Of a stretch of 64,000 nt of DNA, positions 21,781-34,278 are shown piece after piece. This stretch comes from Periplaneta americana (taxonomy: Eukaryota > Arthropoda > Insecta > Blattodea > Blattidae): positions 10,410,001 through 10,474,000 of the forward strand of contig NC_091123.1 in the NCBI RefSeq assembly GCF_040183065.1. The letters are read 5' to 3'. A program made the position numbers and the translations under genes. The number at the start of each line of letters is the position of its first letter. Position 1 is the stretch's first letter. The notes beneath the pieces were generated by a model. The model was not told where the DNA came from. It did not search any database and was given only the letters and a program-made list of their open reading frames with translations.

Positions 21781-23402
21781 TTTACGCTCAAAAAAAATAA
21801 ATACACTTGCACAAAAAAACACTCGCACAAAAAAGTAAACACACTCGCAAAAATGTAAACACACTCTCACAAAAGAAAGTAAACACTCGCACAAAAAAAT
21901 AAACATACTCGCACAAACAAGGTAAACACACTGTAACAAAAAAGTAAACAAACTCGTCCAAAAAAATAAACACTCGCACAAAGAAACACACTCAGAAAAA
22001 AATAAACACACTTGCACCAAAAAATAAACACACTCGCACAAAAAAATAAACACGCACAAAAAAATAAACACACTTGCACCAAAAAATAAACACGCACAAA
22101 AAAATAAACACACCCGCACAAAAAATAAACACACCCGCACAAAATAATAAACACACTTGCACCAAAAAATAAACACACCCGCACAAAAAATAAACACACT
22201 CGCACAAAAAAATAAACACACTTACACAAAAAAATAAACACACCCACACAAAAAAATAAACACACTTGCACAAAAAATAAACACACCCGCACAAAAAATA
22301 AACACACTTGCACCAAAAAATAAACACACTCGCACAAAATAATAAACACACCCGCACAAAATAATAAACACTCGCACAAAAAATAAACACACCCGCACAA
22401 AAAATAAACACACCCGCACAAAAAATAAACACACCCGCACAAAAAATAAACACACCCGCACAAAAAATAAACACACTTGCAAAAAAAATAAACACACTTG
22501 CACAAAAAAATATACACACTTGCAAAAAAAATAAACACACCCGCACAAAAAATAAACACACTTGCACCAAAAAATAAACACACCCGCACAAAAAATAAAC
22601 ACACTTGCACCAAAAAATAAACACACCCGCACAAAAAATAAACACACTTGCACCAAAAAATAAACACACCCGCACCAAAAAATAAACACACTCGCACAAA
22701 ATAATAAACACACCCGCACAAAAAATAAACACTCGCACAAAAAATAAACACACCCGCACAAAAAATAAACACACCCGCACAAAAAATAAACACACTTGCA
22801 AAAAAAATAAACACTTGCACAAAAAAATAAACACACTTGCAAAAAAAATAAACACACCCGCACAAAAAATAAACACACTTGCACCAAAAAATAAACACAC
22901 CCGCACAAAAAATAAACACACTTGCACCAAAAAATAAACACACCCGCACAAAAAATAAACACACCCGCACAAAAAATAAACACACTTGCACCAAAAAATA
23001 AACACACCCGCACAAAAAATAAACATACTTGCACCAAAAAATAAACACACTCGCACAAAATAATAAACACACCCGCACAAAAAATAAACACTCGCACAAA
23101 AAATAAACACACCCGCACAAAAAATAAACACTTGCACAAAAAATAAACACACCCGCACAAAAAATAAACACTTGCACAAAAAAATAAACACACTTGCAAA
23201 AAAAATAAACACACCCGCACAAAAAATAAACACACTTGCACCAAAAAATAAACACACCCGCACAAAAAATAAACACACTCGCACAAAAAAATAAACACAC
23301 CCGCACAAAAAAATAAACACACCCGCACAAAAAAATAAACACACTTGCACCAAAAAATAAACACTTGCACCAAAAAATAAACACACTCGCACAAAAAAAT
23401 TA
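21781..23402. repeat. 21/22-bp minisatellite with about 360-bp higher-order period
   Basis: About 75 tandem units of the type AAAAATAAACACACCCGCAC, with variants carrying CTTGCACC, CTCGCAC or TTGCAA. The marker variant CTCGCACAAAATAATAAAC recurs at 22329, 22691 and 23050, a spacing of 362 and 359 bp, so blocks of about 17 units were duplicated together. All three minus-strand frames stay open for several hundred codons because the unit lacks stops on that strand; these are not credible genes. The right end grades into ACAAGAACGGAAC-type degenerate repeats to about 23500. Confidence 0.92.
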
Positions 23403-24168
23403 ACACTCACACACAAGAACGGAACTATCTCTCTCACATGAAATGGAACTATCCGTCACAAGAACGAAACAGTCACTCACAAGAACGAAATACTCTGACA
23501 GATCAAATACACACGCACTGACGAAACATTCCACACTGACACAGAAAGAAACCAGAACTTTTTATACAATCGGACACGCAAAACGTCACATACACATACG
23601 TACATACGGTTGCTGTTGGAAACTGAAGACAAACCAGTACACTGGAAATGATATGAGACAGTCACACTCACCGATGGAAACACACTTCCGAGAGTTTAAC
23701 AATAAAGTGTCTGTTGTATATCTTACCAAACACAAAGCAAAAAAAGATATACAAAGAAGATAATTTTTCACCTGAAATATAATTAAGATTACAAACAATC
23801 AAATCTGTTAACAATAAAGTCAACTTCGAAACATTCGATTTACATTTTTTACCAATGCATGCAGCTACGCATAAATCAATGCAATATTCTGTTAAATAGA
23901 GATCATCCAACGACAAAACTATGTACTGTCCGTAACAGCAGTTTTATTTCCATAAACACAAGTTAAGCTTTTGGATAATTTCATTTCTAAACGCGTTTAC
24001 AGGTCTTTTCCTCGCACTTCGCTTCGCAAATTACACAAATTTTCATAGACTACGATGCAATTAATTTCGTATTAGAGCCTTCAAAATGAAGAACAACTCT
24101 CCACATTCTTCAATTTATGAGCTAAACTGAACCAAGCAATCGAGTGATCACACGCCATTCCCAACTCT
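23403..24168. other. Unassigned; degenerate repeats at the start
   Basis: 23403-23560 holds imperfect CACAAGAACGAAA-type repeats flanking the minisatellite. No gene recognised after that. Confidence 0.4.
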
Positions 24169-25310
24169 GTACGGGCTATTCCATATGAAATCGATCAGTA
24201 AAAAACCTCGCATTTTTTAATACTCTAATTTTTTCCCTATTTATACAAGGTGCTGAGGAGAGTGCATTTTCAAAAATATACTATCGAAAGTCAAACGGTT
24301 TTCGTACTATTGAGCGACAAATTTAGCGTATTTTATAAAAACAAGCCTCTTTCAGCGCTCAGAACTCTGGAACCATTTACTGCAGAACATTGACCGGGAG
24401 CTCATTTTGAAGCTGACATTTAGTAGGTTATGATAAGAAGTAATCCTTATTTTTATTGTATACAGAGAGACAGAAAATCTGATTTTACTTACTTTTAGGC
24501 TTTTTTCTCATTTGTAAAAATGTAAAAAATATTGAGAAAAAACCTTGCAATATTAAGAGGGATTCGGCATTGTTTCCTTAGTGGCTCGGCAATAAGTTTC
24601 GAGGGTATTAAATAAATTATTTTCACACGCCTAGACTTGAACGGCGCAGTACCCCAAGCACTGGCCGAGAGCTGAAGATAAGCGAGCATTGGGCGTCATT
24701 TTACTCCTGTGTTTATGAAAACTTGTGATAAAGCTAGCCCAGCTAAGACTACTAGACGACACATCACATGTTTGTCTCCTGGCCTTGCTTGTCTGGACTA
24801 CCTACAGTCAGCTGGTTAGTTCACGCGCGTACTATTTATTTTCTTTATGTGATATTTTCAATACTTTCTTATCAATGGTGCACCAGTAAAAAAATATGTG
24901 TTTATTTGTACTTTCAATGCGGAATCTAACCATATATTTTAAAAATATTTTTTCGTGGGCAAAGGAGTCTTTTAATGAAGAAAAATCTAAATTTCTCCAT
25001 TTCCATAAAATCAAGAAAAACTGTTTAAATGTCAATATAAACTTTAATTTCTCAGCATCAAAATAAACCATGATTTTGATCATTGGGTGAAAGGGTTTCG
25101 GAGCCACAACAGTTTAAAGTTGCTAATTTTATGAAAATACGATAAATTTAAATATTTTTAATTTAAACACTATGAAGTTCTGTTGCCCCAAACTTTGCAC
25201 AAAGCATTGTATCACAGTTGTCAACGGACAGAAAAATTTTCATTGTATTTAAAAATTGCAAGGTAAATTTTCTCTATATTTCGGTCGATTTGAGATAGAA
25301 TAGCCCGTAC
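24169..25310. mobile_element. 1.14-kb TIR element (GTACGGGCTATTC ends)
   Basis: Left end GTACGGGCTATTCCATATGA and right end, inverted, GTACGGGCTATTCTATCTCA match over about 29 bp with few differences, extending into AAATCGAYC. No transposase frame. CCAAC lies next to both ends, but a full target duplication is not clear, so the superfamily is open. Confidence 0.65.
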
Positions 25311-26211
25311 CAACGAACTTTGAAATGTCAGAAACGACTACGATATAGTGGAAGGCTTGATATATCGATCATGATGACGCTATGTTACAACGTAAGTTAA
25401 CAAATTACATATTTGTCAATATTATAACTTAACTAATCAGTAACGTTATACTTTTGCATCGATTCTTTATATTTACCAATTTATGTTACAGCTATGAATC
25501 GAGAGCATTATAGGAACAGAATGGAAAGTGGGGCTACATTTGTAGTAACGCCGTAGTAGACAGAAGTATGTTGTTCGTTTTTAAATTCAGCATACTAAAA
25601 ATTCCAGTTTACATCCATTCTAGAATACCTGCTGCATTCTTAATTAAATTTATCAGTATTTGTCACATGAATTATATACTCAAGTTTTAGTGCGTGGTAG
25701 ACATTCAGCAACTTTTTTTTGACCTGTCAAATGTTAGCCTGTTTCATGAAGTACAGTGAACATAAAACCAATTGCTGAAAACTAATTGTGCGGCAGATAC
25801 AGGACATTTAGCAGCTTCTCTGCAAAGCTTGGCCAAGGTTCGATGCCTGCGATTACCAGGGCCTCGGAAAAGAGAACGTTTATCAACACCTTTCAGAATT
25901 AGGCTTTTGGGTACTCCACCGTGTTTTAGAATTTGATATTTTCAACGTTTGTATAGCTAATAATTACAAGTCCCATCATCAGGGCAGCTAGACAACAGAT
26001 GGATCGTCTGCTCTGTTGGGTTCGTAATGTCTGCCTACTCCAGGCTCAGTCGCATATTCATCCATGCAGCCATTGTTGACGTCTTGCTGGCCAATGTCTC
26101 TGATTTCCCTTTCGCTGCCTGCAAAAAAGTTAGAATTACACAGAGTTCTAATTTTAATTTTCATTTCCTTCTGTTACAGTTATGTTTATACTATAGTAGA
26201 CATTCGAACTT
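25311..26211. other. Unassigned
   Basis: No recognised repeat or exon. May include diverged upstream LINE sequence, which I could not confirm. Confidence 0.3.
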
Positions 26212-26310
26212 TCAGGGGGGCAGACTATAATTCTAACCATTATTTGGTAATTGGAGAATTAAGAGAAAGACTATCAGTAGCCAAGCGAGTAGAGCAACAA
26301 GATAATATTA

Positions 26311-26724
26311 TAATCCCGTCGCTCTAATTTCCGGCAGCCAATCACTTTGCAGGTTGGCTAAATTTAAACGTGTGCGTCTTGTGATTCGCTGATGAAGATG
26401 TAAAGCATTTCCTAAGGCTGGATAAATACTTAATATATAATCGCCCGCCATTTTGGCTCTTTCGTTGGCGTTCGCAGAAAGCACACGAGGACGTTATTTG
26501 CCGCTCAATTATTTGCTGAATTACAGAGCGTTTGATTTATTATCATAGGAGCTACGACATGATAATGTTTAACGGTGTGGCAAATAGATTCCTCGTATGG
26601 TAGCTCGGCAACGAAAGAACAAAAATGGCGAACGATACTACCTACCTAGACTTTATAGAGCCTTGACTTCCTAAGACGTAAGCAAAGAAGAGGAGTCACG
26701 CCGGGAGTAACAGCGTCGCGACTA
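26311..26724. mobile_element. 414-bp TA-flanked MITE, copy 2
   Basis: TA at 26309-26310 and 26725-26726. Termini TAATCCCGTCGCTCTAATTT and, inverted, TAGTCGCGACGCTGTTACTC. Homologous along its length to 17861-18260 and again inserted in an RTE copy. Confidence 0.85.
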
Positions 26725-27601
26725 TAGTACATTCAATATTCTGAAATTAAAGGACGAGGAAACTAAGCAAGGTTATCAGGTCGAAATTTCGAATAGGTTT
26801 GCTGCTTTAGCAACTTCCGACGAATTTAACGAGAGTAAGATGTTAATAGCGCATGGGAAAATATCGGAGATAATTTCAAAATTGCAGCTGAGCAGAGCAT
26901 ACGTTATTTTGAAGCTAAGAAAAAGAAACCGTGGTTTGATTAAGATTGTTCCATTGTAGTAGTTAGAAGGAAGTAGGCAAAATTGAAATTCTTACAGGAT
27001 CCAATTGAGGAGAATAGAGATAACCATTTCAATAAAAGACGGGAAGCAAGTCGTACACTTGAAAGAGAAACTGAATTAGGTAGAAACAAATAGTAAGAAT
27101 AAAAACATTCGAGGTTTATAAAAGGGTATAAATGAATTTAAAAACGGATATCAGGCAAGGGTAAACGTGATCAAGGATGAGAATGGTGACTTGCTTCCAG
27201 ATTCATTCAATCCTGAACAGATGGAAAAAAACTATTTTGGAAAACTACTAAATATACATAGGCCAAATAGAAACGATCAGGAAGAAATTCAAATAGGCTA
27301 CAAACTGCTGAGCCATTTATACCCGAACTCACTTTCTGAAGTCGAACTTGCGATAGAAAATTTGAAAAGTAGAAGTCTCCAGGTATCGATCAAATTCCAG
27401 CAGTATTAATACAAGAGGGTGGAAGAGCATTATCTAGCGAAATTTATCAGCTTCTACTTTCTATTTGGGAAAAGGAAATTTTCCAGAACAATGAAAGGAG
27501 TTCATAATCGAACCTATTTTAAAACGGGGGACAATACTAACTGTAGTAACTTTCGAGGAATATCACTATCGTTGACGTTCTACAACATTTTGTCCAATAT
27601 T

Positions 27602-27844
27602 ATATTTTATTTTAGTAGGTTATTTTACGACACTTTATCAACATCTTAGGTTATTTAGCGTCTGAATGAGATAGTGATAATGCCGGTGAAATGAGTCAGG
27701 GGTCCAACACCGAAAGTTACCCAGCATTTGCTCATATTGGGTTGAGAGAAAACCCCAGAAAAAACCTCAACCAGGTAACTTGCCGCTACCGGGCCACCTG
27801 GTTTCGGGGCCAGACGCGCTAACCGTTTCTCCACAGGTGTGGAC
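27602..27844 (-). mobile_element. SINE family A inserted in the RTE copy, 9-bp TSD
   Basis: Target duplication TCCAATATT at 27593-27601 and 27845-27853. On the minus strand the element begins near CCACACCTGTGGAG and has ACCTGGTTGAGG and GAGCAAATGCTGGGTAAC, then the tail at the left end. Part of the B-box region is deleted. It interrupts the RT reading frame. Confidence 0.85.
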
Positions 27845-28795
27845 TCCAATATTTTTTCGAGAAGATTAACTCCATATGTAGTTGAAATTATTGAGGATCA
27901 TCAGTGTGGTTTTAAGCGAAATAGGTGACTATATTGATCAGATTTTTTGTATTCGACAGATACAGTATTTGAGAAAAAAATGGGAGTATAAGAGTACAGT
28001 ACATCAGTTATTGATCGATTTCAAAAAGGCATATGCCTCGGTTAAAAGAGAAGATTTATATAATATTCTTATTGAATTTGGTATTCCCAAGAAACTAGTT
28101 CGATTAATTAAAATGTGTCTTAGTGAAACTTACAACAGAGTCCGTATAGGCCAGTTCCTATCTGACACTTTTCCAATTCACTGCGGCTAAAGCAAGGAGA
28201 TGCACTATCACCTTCACTTTTTAACTTCGCTCTAGAATATGCCATTAGGAAAGTGCACGATAACAGAAGGTTGGGAATTGAACGGGTTACATCAGCTTCT
28301 TGTCTATGCGCATGACGTGAATATGTTAGGAGAGAATCCACAAACGATTACGGAAAACACGGAAATTCTACTTGAAGCAAGTAATGCGTTAGGTTTGGAA
28401 GTAAATCCCGAAAAAACAAAGTATTTTATTATGTCTCGTGACAAGAATACTGTACGAAATGTAACTATAAAAATTGGAGATTTATCCTTGGAAGAGGTGG
28501 AAAAATTGAAATATCTTGGAGTAACAGTAACAAATATAAATGACACTCGGGAGGAAATTGACGCAGAATACGGGAAACGCTTATTATACGGTTGAGAAGC
28601 TTTTGTCATCAAGTCTGCTGTAAAGAAAATCTGAAAGTTAGGATTTATAAAACCGTTATATTACCGGTTGTTGCGTATGGTTGTGAAGCTTGAACCCTCA
28701 CTTTGAGAGAGGAACACAGAGTAAGGGTGTTTGAGAATAAGGTTCTTAGGAAAATATTTGGGGCTAAGAGGGATTAAGTTACAGGAGAATGGAGA

Positions 28796-28930
28796 GCAAA
28801 TGCTGGGTAACATTCCGTGCTGGACCCTGGACTCATTTCACCGGCATTATCACCTTCAATTCATTCAGACGCTAAATAACCTGAGATGTTGATACAGCGT
28901 CGTAAAATAACCCAATAAAATAAATTCATC
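28796..28930 (+). mobile_element. SINE family A, 5'-truncated
   Basis: Starts abruptly at GCAAATGCTGGGTAACATTC fused to RTE sequence ending GGAGAATGGAGA, and ends in a CAATAAAATAAA tail. The tRNA head is missing. Confidence 0.8.
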
Positions 28931-30846
28931 TTTAGGGACTAGGAAAGCTTAGTAAAGACAGTAATTCGTTTTGTTTTTCTATACTTGAATTGCCGAGATC
29001 TCCTTAAGTCTGAAGCAAAAAGGAAAACCCGATCAATGCCGGGTGCTTTTAGCTAGTAATGTAATAACGTTGAATTTCTACTCTCTACACATGTTTATTC
29101 AGACTCTTATTCCGGACAACAAAATGATAATTTTAGCAAAAAGTTTACTTTATTTGTAAGTATATACCTTCTTATAATACACTGTGTATTAGAGAAAAAT
29201 ACTGTATTAAGTTCCTAACTTTGCATCATCCAAATACAAACTGCGCGTCTGCCTCTGCAGCGGAAATTATCTTATCGGTGACGTGCAACTTTCGCTCTGT
29301 TGTGAGGGTCACCTCACTTTGATATTATACTTTGGAGTGTTACAAACACGTCTATTTAGCATTAAAGACGGGACATGGATAAATATATAATAGGATACGA
29401 AACTTACTGAGTTTCCAGTAACACATACTAGAGGCGCTGTTGTAGAAATTGATCTTGCTGCCATCTGTTTGTGGGAGGTTCGTTATTACATCTAGCAGCG
29501 CACCAAGTAGCGAAAAGAGTAATTATTCCATGCATTTAGCAGCGCACCAGGTGACGAAAATGTTAAACTGTGCAGAAGGTATTCCCTCCCACCCTCAACG
29601 ATATTCAAAACTAACCCAATTTAAAATAAAATATTTACAGTTTTATTGCTCACAGCATCATCTACTGAAAATTCTTACCGGAGCCAACAGGAAGATAAAA
29701 GAGACTATGTGTTTTACACTACCCGATTAAAATATAACCAGACAGAGACAAAAAATAAAGCAAAAGATTAGATAATTGGGATTGTATTCTTTGGGTATTT
29801 ATAGTACAGCACAATGGAAAAGTCCGCAAGAACTACTTGGTTCAATTTATTATATTACTATTACTTTACAATACATTCAACAACACTATTTTACAACGTC
29901 CATAAACATCATTGTTTAACGTACAGTGCTTACACACACGCGTATCACTTTATGTTCACTTATTAGCAAGTTTCAGTCCGCCATCTCGGCTCCTCGACTC
30001 CCCCGTACAGCAATATCTCGAACGGATAAATAGAGAACTCTGGGTAATGTACCCAACACGTAGTTCTAATGTTCACCACCTACGACTTTGGGCGCTGATC
30101 ACCTTATTTCAGATCCCCAAAAGCCAGATGGTTCTGACCGCAGTTTCGCATCCTATTATATATTTATCCATGGACGGGGTGTGAAAAATGATTTTTGGCC
30201 GGCTAGATGCTTGAAATTACACACTGTGCATCGTTCGGACAGTCTTTTATCATAAATGGAAAAAGAATGTGTAGCGCCGAATGTGTAATTGCTAGTGGTA
30301 AGCGCCTAAGCTCCAAGTCAGGTCCAAGGATGGTTGACTAGTATCACCACACTCTTTCCCAGCTTGTCGCAACCAGCAACACACTACGAATCGCATCGCT
30401 ACATAGTCTTCAATTTGTATAAATCATGTTTATATGGTAATGTTGGGCTACGCGTAACATGTTCGAAATATAATTTCTCCGATCACCGAAGTCAAGCAAA
30501 TTTCAGCGCGGTAAGTAGCCTACTTGGACGAGTGACTGCTTGGGAACACTAAGTGTCGTTGGCGTACTTTTTAACCCGAATCACGTAAAGTGAAGTTAGT
30601 AGGCATTGAGCGCGCGCGCGCACATGCAATCTTTCACTTTAGCCGAAATAACAAATGGCGACAGTTATGATGTAGTGTTTACGGTTCGTCTATGGAATTG
30701 TCGACGACGTAGTTTCCCGAGTTTGAGGGTGGAAAAATTATAATTAGTAGAGTTGAAGCCAGTGAGGGCATTATTTCCTGAGTTAGAGCATCGCAAATCT
30801 ATTTTATTACATGTATAAAATATTGCTGGAAAAATCCAAAAATTTC
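28931..30846. other. Unassigned
   Basis: No gene recognised. It includes a 90-codon open frame near 29912 without a known domain and a GC dinucleotide run near 30609-30622. Confidence 0.35.
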
Positions 30847-30851
30847 CGATA

Positions 30852-30905
<54 letters not shown>

Positions 30906-30920
30906 GATAATAATAATAAA
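30847..30920. repeat. (AAT)n microsatellite, interrupted
   Basis: AAT repeats with a few substitutions. The Leu-rich minus-strand frame across it is not coding. Confidence 0.9.
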
Positions 30921-30971
30921 CCATTGCTAAAAATTACATCTTTAAACATTATTGCTCTGTATAACTATGGT

Positions 30972-31220
30972 CCGTCCCTGTGGAGTAACGATTAGTGCGT
31001 GTGGCCGCGAAACCAGGTGGCCCGGGTTCGATTCCCGGTTGGGACAAGTTATCTGGTTGAGGTTTTTTCCAAGGTTTTCCCGCAACCAAATAAGAGCAAA
31101 TGCTGGCTAACTGTCGATGCTGGACCCCGGACTCATTTCACCCGCATTATCATCTTTATCTCATTAAGACGCTAAATAGCCTAAGATGCTTATAAAGCGT
31201 CGTACAATAACCTACTAAAA
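30972..31220 (+). mobile_element. SINE family A, near full length
   Basis: Head with CTGTGGAGTAACGATTAG (A-box) and GGCCCGGGTTCGATTCCCGG (B-box), body with GAGCAAATGCTGG, GGACCCCGGACTCATTTCAC and GACGCTAAATAG, then an A-rich tail. The best-preserved head of the family in this window. Confidence 0.85.
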
Positions 31221-31617
31221 ATATAACTCTTTATAGACCTGAGAAAAGGTTATGTTCCTACACCTGAGTGAAAATCATACATTGTATTCTGACCAACGTA
31301 ATATTTACGTTTGTCCTTCGGGTGAAAGTTTATTTATTTATTCACTTGCTCGGTCAACATTGCAAAATGTTCAAATGATACGTTGTGTGTATGATGGGAA
31401 ACTGTGTAAACTCTGCTTTATCCTGTGTGCACGTAACTTCAGAGTTTGTGCCTCAACTTCGAAGTGTACGTACAATAAACCAATGTTTAAACATTTACTG
31501 TGTTAACCCAATTTTACGTAATTGGGTAATTATCAAGTGTCTATCAGTCCATTCTATCTTTTGGATAATTTTTTTTAAGCACATGTGTGAAATCTGATTC
31601 TGAATAAAAAATAACCG
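31221..31617. other. Unassigned
   Basis: Nothing recognised. Confidence 0.35.
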
Positions 31618-32345
31618 ATTACTTACTGGCTTTTAAGGAACCCGGAGGTTCATTGCCGCCCTCACATAAGCCCGCCATTGGTCCCTGTCCTGAGCAAGAT
31701 TAATCCAGTCTCCATCATATCCCACCTCCCTCAAATCCATCCTAATATTATCCTCCCATCTACGTCTCGGCCTCCCCAAGGGTCTTTTCCCCTCTGGCCT
31801 CCCAACTAACACTCTATATGCATTTCTGGATTCGCCAATACGTTCTACATGCCCTGCCCATCGCAAACGTCTGAATTTAATGTTCCTGATTATGTCAGGT
31901 GAAGGATACAATGCGTGCAGCTCTGCGTTGTGTAACTTTCTCCATTCTCCTGGTAACTTCATCCCTCTTAGCCCCAAATATTATCCTAAGAAACTTATTC
32001 TTAAAAACCTTCAATCTCTGTTCCTCTCTCAAAGTGAGAGTCCAAGTTTCACAGCCATACAGAAGACCCGGTAATATAACTGTTTTATAAATTCTAACTT
32101 TCAGATTTTTTGACAGCAGACTAGATGACAAACTTCTCAACCGAATAATAACAGGCATTTCCAATATTTATTCTGAGTTTAATTTCCTCCCGAGTTTCAT
32201 TTATATTTGTTACTGTTGCTCCAAGATATTTGAATTTTTCCACCTCTTCGAAGTATAAATCTCCAACTTTTATAGTTCCATTTCATGCAATATTCTGATC
32301 ACGAGACAATCATATACTTAGTCTTTTCGGGATTTACTTCCAACC
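31618..32345 (-). mobile_element. RTE-like LINE, 3' fragment
   Basis: Minus-strand C-terminal half: from the region after the YADD box through [20 protein letters not shown] and [14 protein letters not shown] to the stop at 31633. The 3' end GCCAGTAAGTAA is at 31618. At least one frameshift at about 31940 separates two open segments. Truncated at its 5' end near 32345. Confidence 0.85.
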
Positions 32346-32594
32346 AACCGATTATGAAACAAAAAAAAATATATATAATATTTTTATTACTGAGTTGAAT
32401 TATTATCTTTGTCTTAGAATAATTTTCTGTTTTGATTAAGGGTCACATAAGATATTCTAAACTCAGTCATTCATTGGAATATAATATGTCGGTAGGCTAT
32501 AATGTGTTACATTTTCCGAATACATTGACGAATTTTGTGATTTGTAGTTCTGCAGTCTTGTTCATCATTATTACAAAAGATATAATACAATTTA

Positions 32595-32795
32595 TAGTGG
32601 GTTATTTTACGAAGTTTTATCAACTGCTGTGGCTATCTAGCGTCTGAATGACATGAAGGTGATAATACTGGCGAAATGAGTCCAAGGTTAATCGCCGAAA
32701 GTTACCCAGCATTTGCTCTTAGTGGATTGAGGGAAAACTCCGGAAAAACCTCAACCAGGTAACTTGTTCCAGGACTTGAGCCCGGGCCCGCTCGT
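32595..32795 (-). mobile_element. SINE family A, head truncated
   Basis: Minus-strand copy with GAGCAAATGCTGGGTAAC, CATGTCATTCAGACGCTAG and an AAATAACCCACT tail. The tRNA head is cut near 32795. Confidence 0.75.
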
Positions 32796-33027
32796 GTTGA
32801 ATAAATTACAGGATTTCAGTCGTAAATTTACACTTTTCGTAAGTCAGTTTCGGGAAGGTAATATGGCTCTTTCGAACGATAGAAACTGCTCGTGATGAAG
32901 CCATGTTAAACGATTATGTGCAAATATTAATTTAAATTCAAAATGAATTTATTTCTAGGTTCCAAGATTTTGTCTTAATCTGGAAGAAGTTTAAAGTCAT
33001 CATAATAAATTCCTTCAACACCAGTTG

Positions 33028-33100
33028 ACACAGTGTCATACATAACATTTAAGTGTGCTTAAATGTAACAGACTCAAAATTCCGGCACACCGGCAAGGTC
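33028..33100 (+). mobile_element. SINE family B fragment
   Basis: CATTTAAGTGTGCTTAAATG and AAAATTCCGGCACACCGGC match the body of the fuller copies at 34279 and 48643. Head and tail are lacking. Confidence 0.65.
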
Positions 33101-33135
33101 AATGTGGAGTATCCACCGCCCACTGAACGAATATT

Positions 33136-33354
33136 GGTTAAACGAGCGTTGAGAGACTTCCGCCGATTTTGGAATAGACACCGACGCACTTAGGTTAGGT
33201 TAGGTTAGGTTAGTTTAGGCTTTTATTATCCCATCAAGATGAAGGTGAAAGAGATTGAGTGTGATTTTTTGTTTTTTATGCTGGCAGTTCAAGTGCGTCG
33301 GTGTCTATTCCAAAAGCGGCGGAAATCGCTCAACGCTCGTTTCACCAAGATGCC
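33136..33354. repeat. Palindrome enclosing (TTAGG)n telomere-like repeats
   Basis: Arms of about 52 bp (33136-33189 and 33301-33354) are near-perfect reverse complements, with AAACGAGCGTTGAG and AATAGACACCGACGCACTT. The loop of about 110 bp starts with 4.8 tandem TTAGG units at 33190-33213, the insect telomere unit. The whole looks like a foldback or MITE structure. Confidence 0.75.
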
Positions 33355-34278
33355 TACACAAGCAACAAGTTATACTAAATGTTTAGGATTAGTGTAAAAC
33401 TGGCCTATGTCTCCTATAGTGGGCGGGACATAAGTAACATTCACCGAACTTATTGATCTTCAATGTGACCTAAGGGCTAAAGATCTTTTGAATAATACTA
33501 CTAGTCTGGTTGAGTTTTACAAGACTAAACCTTAGAAATAATATCCACGACTACACAGGCTGGCTGTGAAAATGATTGCTATGTTTGGCTCATTTATATT
33601 TGTGAGCAACTGTTTTCTATAATCAACTTTAATAAAGGCAGACATCGAACATCTGTAACTGATGTTTGATTACGATCAGTAGGCCTACTGTTTCCTTCAG
33701 CTGCCAACAGCATAAAACTCCGTTTTCATGTACTGATAAATAAACATATAACAAAATGTTATTGTACATTTAAGTAGCTATAGAGTTTCTATTATTTCTG
33801 TAAAATAAATATTTCTTTACTAATTAATAATAGTCCAAGATAGTTTCGTAAAATTCATTTCATGAACACCTTTTGTGGACCTATATTTTGTACGAGATCA
33901 CCCCTTCTTCCAGTCCACCCTTACACAGAGCGCAGCTAATATCTGCATTCCGCTCATGAGCTTCGAGCCGGCTCGGAGAGCGCAAACCTTGTGCAGGCCT
34001 GCTCTAGAGTATTAGTTATGATAGTCAAGTGACTAGTTTCTTACATTAGTGTTCTTGTAATGCATTATTAGACAAACTTTAGTTCTGCAATTTCTTACAT
34101 ACAGTATGTTACAAATTTTACCATAGTTTTCAACAAGTAGATAGAAAAATTTCTCCGCGTAATGACCCAACCCCTGCTAGAATATTACTCGAGACGAGGA
34201 ACGTTTGTAAAATTAAAGCTGCGTAAATCTCTAGCATTTTATGTCCCTATAATTTAACATTCGTCATTTCAGACACGT
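33355..34278. other. Unassigned
   Basis: Nothing recognised. Confidence 0.35.

Larger units (their letters stand above)
26212..28795 (+). pseudogene. Near-complete dead RTE-like reverse transcriptase region
   Basis: Longest RTE copy in the window. It begins at the end of an endonuclease domain (ADYNSNHYLVIGEL), continues through the linker (KPWFD near 26930) and the RT palm (KGDNTNCSNFRGISL-like near 27540, LLIDFKKAYASVKRED at about 28010, [11 protein letters not shown] at about 28300) to [16 protein letters not shown] at 28770. The catalytic YADD reads YAHD. There are many frameshifts and stops, plus a MITE (26311-26724) and a SINE (27602-27844). The 3' end is replaced by a truncated SINE at 28796. 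Inactive. Confidence 0.85.

Noticed and set aside
21781-23402. CRISPR array
   Set aside because: Direct tandem units without unique spacers, in an animal genome.
21778-23437. Three long minus-strand open frames (505, 481 and 394 codons) of Cys/Phe/Val-rich sequence
   Set aside because: They are the same minisatellite read in three frames. No start context, no splice signals, no domain; openness follows from a stop-free 21/22-bp unit.
29912-30184. 90-codon open frame in an unassigned region
   Set aside because: No domain, no signal peptide, no splice support; likely chance or repeat-derived.
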